From contig NC_080164.1 of the NCBI RefSeq assembly GCF_950295315.1, forward strand, positions 15,306,427-15,370,426: DNA of 64,000 bases, read 5' to 3'. Positions within the stretch are counted from its first letter, which is position 1; every line of letters starts with the position of its first letter. The translations under genes were made by a program, and so were the position numbers. Source of the DNA: Erinaceus europaeus (lineage: Eukaryota; Chordata; Mammalia; Eulipotyphla; Erinaceidae). The notes beneath the pieces were generated by a model. That model saw only the letters and a program-made list of their open reading frames with translations. It searched no databases and was not told the origin of the DNA. This document shows positions 21,562 through 33,900 of the stretch, one piece after another.

Positions 21562-24355
21562 GAAATAACCGAGTACGGCTGACAGTACGCACCGTGCCTT
21601 ACACTTGTGCTAGATGCCAACCAGGAGTGTGTGCAGGGACGGGGCTAGGTGTCACGACTAAATACACTTTCCAAGTTCACCAGCCAAGTTGGCCAACTCA
21701 GAGCGAGTGAGATGGAGTCAGTGGGGGAGAGTGAACAGCACCGACTCAAGTCTCTTGTAAGAAGAGCAGCGTTGCTGCCAAAGGCGCCCTGTGCACGGCA
21801 GCCAGCTCTACCTCGACAGCAAGATATAGGCCTCTCCCTCCCTCTAGCTGTTGTCACGGTTCTGAGGATCAGCCACGCTCAATGCTAAGTGCTGTGGGGG
21901 CCGCTCGCTCACTCTGGCTTTCTTCGCCCCATTTATGGCCCCTTGAACAGCGACAGGCACAAAGAGACATCTGCCAGAGGGAAAAGTCAATGCATGGAAA
22001 TATACCAGAGCACATTTGCTGAGGCCCACATCAGCCTTACAGAATAGTGTGCAGCCTACACAGCTGTGTCTCTTGGTACTGGCAGAACCGCCCCCCCCCC
22101 CCCACCCCAAGTCTGGTCTCTTAAGTTCCCAGGCCACCAAAAGCAAGTCTGTGGAGAAGTCAAAGGGCTCTGCCGAGGTGCACGGTGAGTCAACAGAGGA
22201 AAACGTCCACTGAAAAGGAAGCAGAGGGGAGAGGAGACCGGAAGAGAGGGACAAAGGAGAGTGTGTTTTAAAGTGCTTAGATGGGCCGGGCCTAGGCTGG
22301 ACATGTCCCCAGGGACTGCGCAACACTTTGAAAAGTGCTCATTCCTGGTGACTCAGATGGCTTCCCTTCAGTAACAGCTGTTCAAATTTTTATCCGTTTT
22401 TCTTTTTTGAAAAAATAAGATATGCTATAAAAATGGCTTTAGCCTTTGAAATGACTCTGCTTGTTGCTAATCTCCATGATGTCTTTTGAAATCTGAGCTG
22501 GCTCAAGAGTTTTAATGAGGCTGAGCTACAAAGTACATGTTGGCACCAGAATTTAAAACGCAGAGGTCTGTTGAGTTAGGACTCAAGTCTGAGCCAGATA
22601 CATTTTTCGTTGCAAGTCACACCTGTTTCTGAATTCTACCCAAGGATTGTGGCCACTAGAAAAAATCCTAGGGTGCTCCAGCCTTATACTCTTTTCTTAA
22701 CTGAAGTGCTACGTGGCCATTCTTCACATTTACAATGAAGGTGTTGGGAGCTGAGCCCCGGGACTTAGGAACTAAGTTCAAGCTACCTCTTACAAGTCCC
22801 TTGTCCTGAAAGGATGTGAACAGAGCATCACAGAATTCTCTGCTGGGTGAGGGGATGGATCTGAGACTGAGTGCAGTGTGGGCAGCCAGGTTCCTAAGAT
22901 CTGAACTGCTGTGGGGGGAACAGAACTGCCTTTCACAGCTTCTCGGCTACTGACGGTTGAAAGCAAAACTGAGGTGCAGAAGAACTTGGGGCTTGAGTCC
23001 TGCAGCCCGAGAAACTAGTCAAAATTAAAAGGTCAGAGGAAAATCCCACAGGAAATAATATCTCAGATCTCAACTCATTACAAAAAAAGAATTTTTGAGA
23101 GCACTGACAGGAGCTCAGATCAGAAGATGGTTCACAGGCATCCTAAGGAGAAGCTGGATGCAGTGAAGCCGCTAAGAGGAGGGGAAGCATCTAGAAGACC
23201 GCGGAGGGCCCCGACTAAGCAAGGAGGAGCTCTCCTCCCGGGCCACCAGGGAGCTGCTGTCTGGGACACCAAGACAGTTGTTTGTAGTTCACGGCCAGTG
23301 ACATTCCATGGCCTTTACAGCCCCAATTGGTGAAGCCTGGCCACAGCTGAAAGGCCGCCCAGGTAAGAGCCGAGGGGGCTGAGTCATGGTGGGCCTGGGG
23401 CTAAGCTCTGGGGAGGCTGCCCCACCCGGACCTTCATCTGCCCTGTGGGCACGAGGAGACTACAGGCAGGAGGAGGCGTTTCCCTGCGTGAAGTTAGCGT
23501 TGGCTCTGTTACCGTTGGGGATTTGGAACTGAAGTAAAATGGCAGGGAGTTCTCCCACACTGGCCTTCACCCCCATCCCTCTGCAGGCCGACTGGTGCCA
23601 GGCCCAGGTTTCTGAGGGAGGGAGGGAGGGGAGTGGAGGCGCAGGCTGAGCCTGGCATGGGTGTCACCATCCCCAGGGCACCAAACATGCCTGAGCCCTC
23701 CGGAGGTGTGGACACGGCCTGGCATGGCCTGCAAGAGCTCCTGACTCCTGGTGTGACCCCCACGGCTGCCAGCACCCTGGCTAGGGCCAGGCCAGGCCTG
23801 TGGCACCCAACAGCTCTCTTCTAATGGGTTTGTCGCCCTCTGGTGGCTGAGGAGGGAGCAGAGTGAACAGTCCAGAAACGCTATCGCCTTCAGGCTTCCA
23901 CACAGCTCATTGGAAATCTGGGGTTAAAATCCTCATTGTGAACAGAGCAATCTGCTTGTGAGGTTCCACCAAGCGCTCAGGGGTGTTGGCACTGTTTCCT
24001 TCTCTCATGGTGAGTTAAATGACAGTGCAAGGGTCCTCCTTTACTCTCCGCCTCCAACCTCATGGAGTTTCCTGAGCAAAGTGCTTAAGGGATGTGACAA
24101 TCACAGAGCCTACCAAAGACGCAGAACAATTCAGATCATCTGAAAACATGAAATGAAGTGTGCCTTCGAGTGGCGCCTGGCTGTCTCCACTGCGACTCCC
24201 CGGAAACCCTCCAGGAGATGATGGCCACCTACACGACTCATCTAGACACCATGACACAGGAGGGAGGGAGCGAGCGGTGAGTTTTGTGGTGGGAAGACTC
24301 CAGGCTGGCTGCTTCCCCTCCAGGGAGAGTCCATGAGCATTTGCTTGGCTGCTGC

Positions 24356-24488
24356 CTACTTGATGTTCTTCAGGAGGGCTGTCCGGGCGTTCACGACGGC
24401 TTTGAAGGCGTCTTCACTGCCGGGCGCGACACACTTATCAGGGTGGAGCAGTACCGCGAGTTTCCTGTACGCTTTGTTCACCTCGTCC
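24356..24488 (-). CDS. DNAJC27: DNAJC27 coding exon 7 (J domain, stop codon)
   Basis: One hundred thirty-three nucleotides for the rest of codon 230, residues 231-273 and a TAG stop at 24356-24358. It holds J-domain helix II ([14 protein letters not shown]), the HPD loop at 245-247 that stimulates the HSP70 ATPase, and helix III ([15 protein letters not shown]). The acceptor is TTTCCCAG|GGAC. The protein ends ...KNIK with no lipid-modification motif. Confidence 0.97.
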
Positions 24489-27400
24489 CTGGGAAAGCGC
24501 AAAGCTCTGGGTCAGTGACAAGGCATCCCCGGCCCGCCTGCGGGGATGGGGGGGAGCTTCATGAGCAGCAAAGTGGGTCTGCAGGTGTCTCTCCCTGTCT
24601 CTCTCCCTCCTCCCCTCTCAGCTTCTTTCTGTCCTGTCAAACAAAATGAGGGAGAAAAAACGGCCCCCACAAGTAGAAGATTCATCATGCAGGCCCTGAG
24701 CTGTAGAGATAACCCCAGTGGAAAAACCAAAACCCAAAACCCAAAACCCAATAACCTCAAATCCTTAGTTTTTGCCCAGAGATGCTCAATAACATGCAGA
24801 GTTAGTCTGACAGGCCCAGGGGAGCAAAGGTAAGAAGAGCACAGGTTGGCCTGGGAGTGGCACGACAGCTGAGCTCTGGACTTGCAAGCCTGGGGTCCTG
24901 AGTTCAGTCCTCAGCACAGCGTGTATCAGTCTGGCCTCTCTCTCATAAAATAAATAAGGTAAATCCTTAAAAGGAAAGTATATGCCAAGTTGGATAAGGA
25001 TATAAAACTTAAAAGTCCTGCTCACTTTGGTAGATTTCAGTTGCCCCCACAGTCAAGAAGTAAGGCATAAAAAGTTTCTTTTCCCTTGATGACTATGGCT
25101 CTAAGTTAATTAAAAGTGAAGTAATAGTCTTAACTTTAGAGCCAATTATCTGTCCTTTAGAGATGAAATGGAAGAATCGAGAATGAGTCTGCAGGAGTCT
25201 AAAAGGACATTTAAGAGGCACCAGTTAGCCTAGTGCTGTGCACACGGGGTCACCTGGTTCCCTCCACGTGAGGAAAGCAGCATCAACACCTCGCTGAGTG
25301 CATCTGTTACCATGTGCAAGGGCCCGGCTGCAACCCTGCCCCCACTCACTTGCAGGGGGACTTCATGGATGTTGAAGCAGTGCTGCAGGTCTCTCTTTTT
25401 CTCTCTCTTCCTTTCCCCTCAATTTCTCTCTGCCCTATCAAATAAGATATATTATAAAAAAGGGAAAAAAAATTGGCCACTGGAAGTGGTGAATTAATTG
25501 TGCAGGCACCAAGCCCCAGTGGTAACCTTGTAGGCAGTGAAAAAAGAAAAAAAAAAGAAAGAGACCAAAAGAAATAAAGAATCCCAGATTGGAAGAGAAG
25601 AAGCCAAACTCTCCCTATTTGCAGATGGCGTGATAGTATACATGGAAAAACCTAAGGGATCCAGCAAGCAGCTTTTGGAAATCATCAGGCAATACAGTAA
25701 TGTGTCAGGCTACAAAATTAACATTCAAAAGTCAGTGGCATTCCTCTATGCAAACACTGAGGTATAAGAAGTTGAAATCCAGAAATCTATTCCTTTTACT
25801 ATAGCAACAAAACAACAACAACAAAAAATCTAGGAATAAACCTAACCAAAGATGTGAAAGACTTGTACACTGAAAATTATGAGTCACTACTCAAGGAAAT
25901 TGAAAAAGATACAAAGAAGTGGAAAGATAGTCCATGTTTATGGGTTGGAAGAATTAACATCATCAAAAATGAATATACAAATTTAATGCTATCCCCATCA
26001 AGATCCCAACCACATTTTTTAGGAGAATAGAATAAATGCTACAAATACTGATCTGGAACAAGAAAAGACCTAGAACTGTCAAAACAATCTTAAGAAGAAA
26101 GAACAGAACTGGAGGCATCACACTCCTAGATCTCAAATTGTATTACAGGGCCGCTGTCATCAAAACTGCTTGGTACTGGTACATGAATAGACACACTGAC
26201 CAGTGGAACAGAATTGAGAGCCCAGAAGTAAGCCCCCACACCTATGGACATCTAATCTTTGACAAAGGTGCCCAGACTATTAAATGAGGAAAACAGAGTC
26301 TCTTCAACAAATGGTGTTGGAAAAAATGGGTTGAAACATGCAGAAGAATGAAACTGAACCACTGTATTTCACCAAATACAAAAGTAAATTCCAGGAACCT
26401 GAGGGTGCAGGGCAGTGTTGCACCTGGTTGAGCGAACAAGTTACAAAAGTAAAATTCCAAGTGGATCAAGGACTTGAATGTTAGACCAGAAACTATCAGA
26501 TACTTAGAGGAAAATATTGGCAGAACTCTTTTCCACATAAATCTTAAAGACATCTTCAATGAAATGAATCCAATTATAAAGAAGACTAAGGCAAGCAACC
26601 TATGGAACTACATCAAACTAAAAAGCTTCTGCACAGCAAAAGAAACCAAGAGAGCCCTCACAGAATGGGAGAAGATCTTTACATGCCATACATCAGACAA
26701 GAGGCTAATAACCACAGCATATAAAGAGTTTTCCAAACTCAACAACAAGAAAACAAATAACCCCATCCAAAAATGGGGAGAGGACATGGACAGAATATTC
26801 ACCACAGAAGAGATCCAAAAGGCCGAGAAACACATGAAAAAATGCTCCAAGTCTCTGATTGTCAGAGAAATACAAATAAAGACAACAATGAGATACCACT
26901 TCACTCCTGTGAGAATGTCATACATCAGAAAAGGGAACAGCAGCAAATGCTGGAGAGGTTGTGGGGTCAAAGGAACCCTCCTGCACTGCTGGCGGGAATG
27001 TCAATTGGCCCAACCTCTGTGGAGAACAGTCTGGAGAACTCTCAGAAGACTAGAAATGGACCTACCCTATGATCCTGCAATTCCTCTCCTAGGGATATAC
27101 CCTAAGGAACCCAACACACCCATCCAAAAAGATCTGTGTACACCTATGTTCTTGGCAGCATAATTTGTAACAGCCAAAACCTGGAAGCAACCCAGGTGTC
27201 CGACAACAGATGAGTGGCTGAGCAAGTTGTGGTCTATATACACAATGGAATACTACTCAGCTGTAAAAAATGGTGACTTTACCATTTTCAGGTGATCTTG
27301 GATGGACCTTGAAAAATTCATATTAAGTGAAATAAGTCAGAAACAGAAGGATGACTATGGGATGATCTCACTCTCAGGCAGAAACTGAAAAAAAAAAAAA

Positions 27401-28040
27401 AGATCAGAAGAGAAAACACAAATAGAACCTGAACTGGAACTGGCATATTGCACCAAAGTAAAAGACTCTGGGGTGGGTGGTAGTGGGGGAGAATACAGGT
27501 CCAAAAAGGATGAAAGGACCTAGTGGGGGTTGTATTTTTATATGGAAAACTAGGGAATATTATGAATGTACAAACTATTATATTTACTGTTGAATGTAAA
27601 ACATTAATTCCCCAATAAAGAAATTTAAAAAAGAAAGAAAAAAGGAATCCCAAAGGGCTGCCTGCATTTAAAAATAAAGTAACATCTGACAAGTCAGGAT
27701 GACAAGTAACTTCTCTCTTCTCCCTTTTCCTTCTGAGCATGAAGACGGAGAGAGATCAGATGTTCGGTGCTATGCTGGTGCTGACTTGAAGTTTTAAAAC
27801 CCATTTTTTCTTCAGTGGGAATGAAGGTGAAAAAGAAGAAAGGAGCATTCAAAGAGGTGGTACAGTGGAAAGACACAGGACTTCCATGTGGAAGGTCCCA
27901 TGTTTGAGCCCCGACACTGCAGATGCCAGAGTGAGGTGCTGCTTCTTTCTTTTTCGCTAATAAACCAATAAATCCACTGGGTGTACCACAGCCCAGTCTC
28001 CTACTTATTTTATTTTAATGAGAGAGAGATACAGAAGGAA

Positions 28041-28091
<51 letters not shown>

Positions 28092-30960
28092 GAGACCACA
28101 GCACTGCTCAGCTCTGGCTTACGGTGATGTTGGGGATTGAACCTGGGACCTTGGAGCCTCAGGCATGAAAGTCTTTTGCAGAACCCTTATTCTGTCTCCC
28201 CAGCCTTATTTCGTTCTGTGGTATTCAGGGAGTCCAGTGAAGGAGAGTTACTAAGTAACCTGTTTCCATCCATGCTTATATTTCTGGCCAGTGACAGGAA
28301 GATAAGAGTGCACGTGCAGTACTGATGATTATGTTATTGTCCAGAATAGAACTCAGCACTCAGTACCTCAGAGCAGCGCTTACCTTGAAGCCCCAGGTTT
28401 GATCCCCAGCATGTCCCAGCTGTCTTTACTGTTTCGGATCCTGCGGATGGTGTCTGCTTGTTCTTTGGTGAAACTAGCATTGCTGTTTGTGGCTGGACGC
28501 TTCCCACCATGTTCACACACATCCAAGATGTTCAAATAGAAGGTCTGCAGAAAGAAAACACATTCCAAAGAAGAATGGATTTTGTGAAACTCAGAATTTA
28601 TCTCAAGAACTGACTTGATGAATTTTTAGCCTATCCCAGTAACTCTTTTTTTTTTTTTTCTATTTTATTTGATAAGACAGAGAAAAATTGTGGGGGTCGG
28701 GCGGTGGCGCAGTGGGTTAAGCGCATGTGGTGCAAAGCGCAGGGACCGGCGTAAGGATCCCAGTTCCAGCCCCCGGTTCCCCACCTGCAGGGGAGTCGCT
28801 TCACAGGCGGTGAAGCAGGTCTGCAGGTGTCTGTCTTTCTCTCCCCTTCTCTCTCCATTTCTCTCTGTCCTATCCAACAACAAATTGCGTCAACAAGGGC
28901 AATAATAATAACCACAACGAAGCTACAACAAGGGCAACAAAAGGGGGAAAAAAAAAATGGCCTCCAGGAGCGGTGGATTCATGGTGCAGGCACCAAGCCC
29001 AGCAATAACCCTGGAGGAGGAAAGAAAAAAAAAAAGACAGAGAAAAATTGAAATGGGAGGGTGAGATAGAGAAGGAAAAAGAAAGAGAGACACCCCCAGG
29101 CTTGCTTCACCACTCCACTTATGAAGCTTCCTCTGTCTAGGTGGGGAGTGGAGGCTTGAACCCAGGTCCTTTTGTGCATGGTAACATGTGATTCCAATAG
29201 CTCCTAAGATTCATGATACAGCAAATATATACTTTGTGTTTTTTTTCTTTTATCCAAATACGTGGACATTTAAGTATATATATTTAAACACACACAAAAA
29301 GCATAAGGAATAAAATTTAAATGACTCTTACTCCTGCTCTTAAATAACCACATTTGAGGTTAAAAATGAGTAGGTGGTACAGGGCTGTGGAGAGGTAGGG
29401 TTCCAGGGTACACTGGTGAGCAACCCTTTTTATTTTTTTGCTTCCAGGGTTATTGATGGGGCTCAGTGCCTGCACTACGAATCCACTGCTCCTAGAGGCC
29501 ACTTTTTCCCATTTTGTTCTAGCTATTGTTGTTATTGATGCCATTGTTGTTGGACAGGGCAGAGAGAAATGTTGGGTAGTATGCCAGCTCCCCCTGGCTT
29601 CTGCTTAACCATATGCCTATATAGGGATAGATTTAATCCCATTCAAAGCTTTGGTCTATTTACATAAATCACTTTTACATTTACATAAAGCACCACACTC
29701 CCTCCAGGGCATTGGTGGTTTAGTGGTAGAATTCTCACCTGCTCCACCCCCTCTCCTTGTCAGACCCTGATCCTCTCCTTGTCACACCCTGATCTTCCAC
29801 CAGTCACTTTTCGCTTCACCCTCTCTATATCACATCCTGTTTCCACCCTACTTGGAGAGTATAAAAACAGCTGCTCTTCTGATTAAAGACACTTGGAAAT
29901 TGCTTTCCGGCTCCGAGAGTTCCAGAGTGTATCTCCTGTGAAGTTAGTGCGGTATGAGTTCCTGATCCCTCTCCCACACAGCAGCCTAGATCGGCTCCAG
30001 TTGAGTTCTCTCCAACCCAGAGAGCACTAGCTCGGGAAGAAGTACCCTCAGGCTATCCCGGCAGAGAAATAGAGTGAGGAGGGGAAGACAGACAGGGGGA
30101 GAGAAAGATAAACACCTGCAGGCCTGCCTCACCATCTGTGAAGCGACCCCTCCCCCCTGCAGGTGGGGATCCGGGGGCATGAACCGGGATCCTTACAGCC
30201 GGTCCTTGCACTTTGCGCTACCTGTGCTTAACCTGCTGTGCTATCGCCCCTCCCCCACCCCCGTGAGCAACTCTTTAAAGTCATAAATCTGATCATGATC
30301 TCAGAACCCATGGATTCATGCCACTAGGGAAAGATAGAAACAGGCTGAGAGGGCAGAGGATAGATAGCATAATGGTTATGCAAAGTGACTCTCATGCCAG
30401 AGGCTCCAAAGCCCCAGGTTCAATCCCCTGCACCACCATAAGCCAGAGCTGAACAGTGCTTTGGTAACAAAAAAAAAAAAAAAAAAAAAAAAGAAAGAAA
30501 GAAACAGGCTGGGAGTATGGATCTACCTGACCTGCCAATGCCCATGTCCAGCGGAGAAGCAGTTACAGGGGCCAGACCTTTCAGTTTCTGTAACCCATAA
30601 TGTCCTGGGTCCATGCTCCTCGAGGGATAAACACTATGGAACCTTCCAATGGAGGGGATGGGATGCGGAACTCTGGTGGTGGGAATTGTGTGGAATTGCA
30701 CCCCTCTTATCCTACAGTCTTGTCAATAATTATTAAATCAATAATAAAAAAAGAAAAAAATTAAGTAGGTGAACATTGCTAGGAAAAATCAAATAGTACT
30801 GGAATTATAAAATCAGAACTACCCCACTCTTTCAAGTTCTCTTCAAGGTAACCTTTTTAAAGAGAGAGAAAGAAACAGAGAAATATCAGATTACTGATCA
30901 ACTCTGGCTGGTGGTGGTGCTGGGAATTAAACCTGGGACTTCAGAGCTCAGGTTGGAGAG

Positions 30961-30991
<31 letters not shown>

Positions 30992-33900
30992 TTTTCCCTT
31001 TTTGTGGCCCTTGTTGTTTTCCATTGTTGTTGCAGTTATTATTGTTGTTGTTACTGATGTCGTCGTTGTTGGATAGGACAGAGAGAAATGGAGAGAGTAG
31101 GGGAAGACAGAGAGGGGGAGAGAAAGACAGACACCTGCAGACCTGCTTCACCCCCTGTGAAGCGACTCCCCTGCAGGTGGGGAGCTGGGGGCTCAAACCG
31201 GGATCCTTACACACGGGTCCCTGCGCTTTGCGCCACCTGCGCTTAGCCCGCTGCGCCCCCGCCCGCCTCCCTGGAGAGTCTTTTTGCAGAGCCATTCTGC
31301 TGTCTCCCCAACCTAAACATTTCTTTTTTAACCAGACCACTGCTCAGCTCTGGCTTATGGTGTGGTGTGGAGGATTGAACCTGGGACATTGGAGCCTCAG
31401 GCATGAGAGTCTATTTGCATGACCCTTATGCTATCTACCCCCACCCTAAACACTTATTTCTTACAAGTGAGATTGAGACTCTTTTGTTTGTTTACTGGTC
31501 TTTTCTTCCCGTAAAGCAGTCAGAGTTTCTGCCTGTTCTGTGAGGGCTTTCAAAGTGAGACTATTTTTGAACCTGTTCACATTTCACATCATATGCACAG
31601 CTCTTATTACTGAATAATGTCTCTCAAAATACTAATTTAGTACTCTGTATCTACTTTTTAAAATTTTTTTATATTTACTTATTTTCCCTTTTGTTGTCCT
31701 TGTTGTTCTTTATTGTTGTTGTAGTTATTATTGTTGTTGTTATTGATGTCGTCATTATTAGATAGGACAGAGAGAAATGGAGAGAGGAGGGAAGACAGAG
31801 AGGGGGAGAGAAAGACAGACACCTGCAGACCTGCTTCACCGCTTGTGAAGCGACTCCCCTGCAGGTGGGGAGCCGGGGGCTCGAACCTGGATCCTTCTGC
31901 CGGTCCTTGCTCTTCGTGCCATGTGCAGGTAACCCGCTGCACTACCGCCCGACTCCCTCCTGTATTTGCTTTTAAGTAAGATCTCTTTCCTGTTTCTTTT
32001 AAAAATAGTCCTCTTCTTCAGATATTTCTATAGTCCCTATAATCCTCTTAAACTTTCTATCTTTCTCTTAGATTCCTTATCATTCTCTCTTTCTTAGCAG
32101 TTAATTGACTTGGCAACCTGACCTAGAGGCCCTGCCAGATGAGAAGGAGATCCAAGGAAAAGTCACGCAGGTCCAGGACAAAAGGAAGGCTGATTTGGCT
32201 TCAGCTCATGTCAGTGCTACTTTCTAGTCACAACATGAACAAGACACCACCAAGCTCCTTCCTGACACGAAGCATATACTGGGTATGTCGGGAAAGAGTA
32301 GGCAGCCCTCCTTCCAACTCCTCCTGAACAGGCTTCCTAATCCTCTCTCGTCTTCCGTCTGCTGCCAGGGCTTCACTTGGGCCTGAGTCCTGTATGATTC
32401 CACTTCTCCAAGCAGGCTCTTTTTATTTTTTTCTCCCCGATAGTGAGTGAGAGACAGGAAGGGGAGAGACACCAGAGCATGGCTCCACCACTTTACACAA
32501 CGTTCCCACGCTGATCCCTTGCACATGGTCAAGTGTGCACTCTACTATCCCTAGTAGCTGCTTTTTTTACTTTATTGTTACTGTTGTTGAAAGATAGAGA
32601 TAGGGAATTAGGGGGTAGAGAGAGAGGTGGTGGCACACCTGGTTGAGCGCATACCTTATAACGCAAGGACCCAGATTCAAGACCCTCAGTCCCCACCTGT
32701 TAGCAGGAAGCTTCACTAGTGGTGAAGCAGTGCTGCAGATCTCTCTCTCTCTCTGTCTCTCTCTCTCCCTCTCTCCTTCTCTCCCTCCCTTTCCTGTCTT
32801 AATTTGTGTCTGTACTGTCAGATAACTAAAAAAAAAAAAAAAAAGATCTCATAAAGAAAGAGAGAATGAGCACACTGACAGGCTGGAGTAGTGGCTCTGC
32901 CTGTGGACTCTGAGACAGACAGAGTTTTCAGGTTCAAAACCTGTCCTTCCCAGAAGTTGGTGATTCACTGGGAAAAAAAAAAGCTGTTTTGGGAGTCAGG
33001 TGGTAGCTCAGCGGGTTAAGCGCATGTGGTGCAAAGCGCAAAGATTGCTGTAAGGATACCAGTTCAAGCCCCCGGCTCCCCACCTGCAGGGGAGTCGCTT
33101 CACAAGCGGTGAAGCAGGTCTGCAGGTGTCTGTCTCTCCCCCTCTGTCTTCCCCTCCTCTCTCCACTTCTCTCTGCCCTATCCAACAACAACATCAATAA
33201 CAACAACAATAGTAATTACAATGATAAGAAAAGGGCAACAAAAGAGAATAAATAAATAAATATTTAAAAAAAGAGAGAGAGAGGAAGGGACTATAGCACT
33301 GATGTTTCCTCTGGGCTCCGGCCCAGGTCACGCACATGGTAAAGCAGCCTCTTACCCAGTGAGCTATTTTGCCAAACCCTACCTTATTTACTTATTTATT
33401 TTTGCTTTTTTATTTTTATTTTTTAAAAAATATTTATTTATTCCCCTACTCTCTCCATTTCTCTCTGTCCTATGCAGCAACAACAGAAATAACAACAATA
33501 AAGATAACAACAAGGGCAACAAAATGGGAAAAATGGCCTCCTGAAGCAGTGGATTCTCAGTGCAGGTACGAAACCCCAGCAATAACCCTGGAGGCAAAAA
33601 AAAAAAAAAAAGACACACACACAAAAAACCCACCTCTTTAGAGTATAGCTACATTATCTGAAATGCTACAATTTCCCCAAATATCATATATATTCATGAG
33701 GGAAAAATGCATTATTCATGCCACCGCATTCTTCTGCATGCATCTGTGATTAGTAGCTGGCTTGACCCAGCAACTCACTGTTTTATTTTTTATTTTTATT
33801 TATTTTTAATTTTTTAAATTTAATTTTATTTTCCCTTTTGTTGCCCTTGCTGTCTTTTTATTGTTGTTATAGTTATTATTGTTGTTACTGATGTCGTTGT

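Larger units (their letters stand above)
21195..24355 (-). other. DNAJC27: DNAJC27 3' untranslated region (inferred)
   Basis: The stretch from the stop codon to the polyadenylation signal at 21215-21220 has no SINE, LTR or L1 insertion, unlike all the flanking DNA. This fits a long (about 3.1 kb) single-exon 3' UTR under selection. It includes a 29-bp tandem duplication (21504-21561) and a C-run near 22090. The extent is inferred; there is no transcript data. Confidence 0.75.
29430..30262 (-). mobile_element. SINE-AL split by the ERV LTR
   Basis: Parts at 29430-29569 and 30064-30262; outer repeats gtgagcaaccctttt / gtgagcaactcttta. Confidence 0.93.

Noticed and set aside
29709..29748. A functional tRNA-Gly gene
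   Set aside because: Only the 5' half is present; no B box, T arm or acceptor 3' strand.
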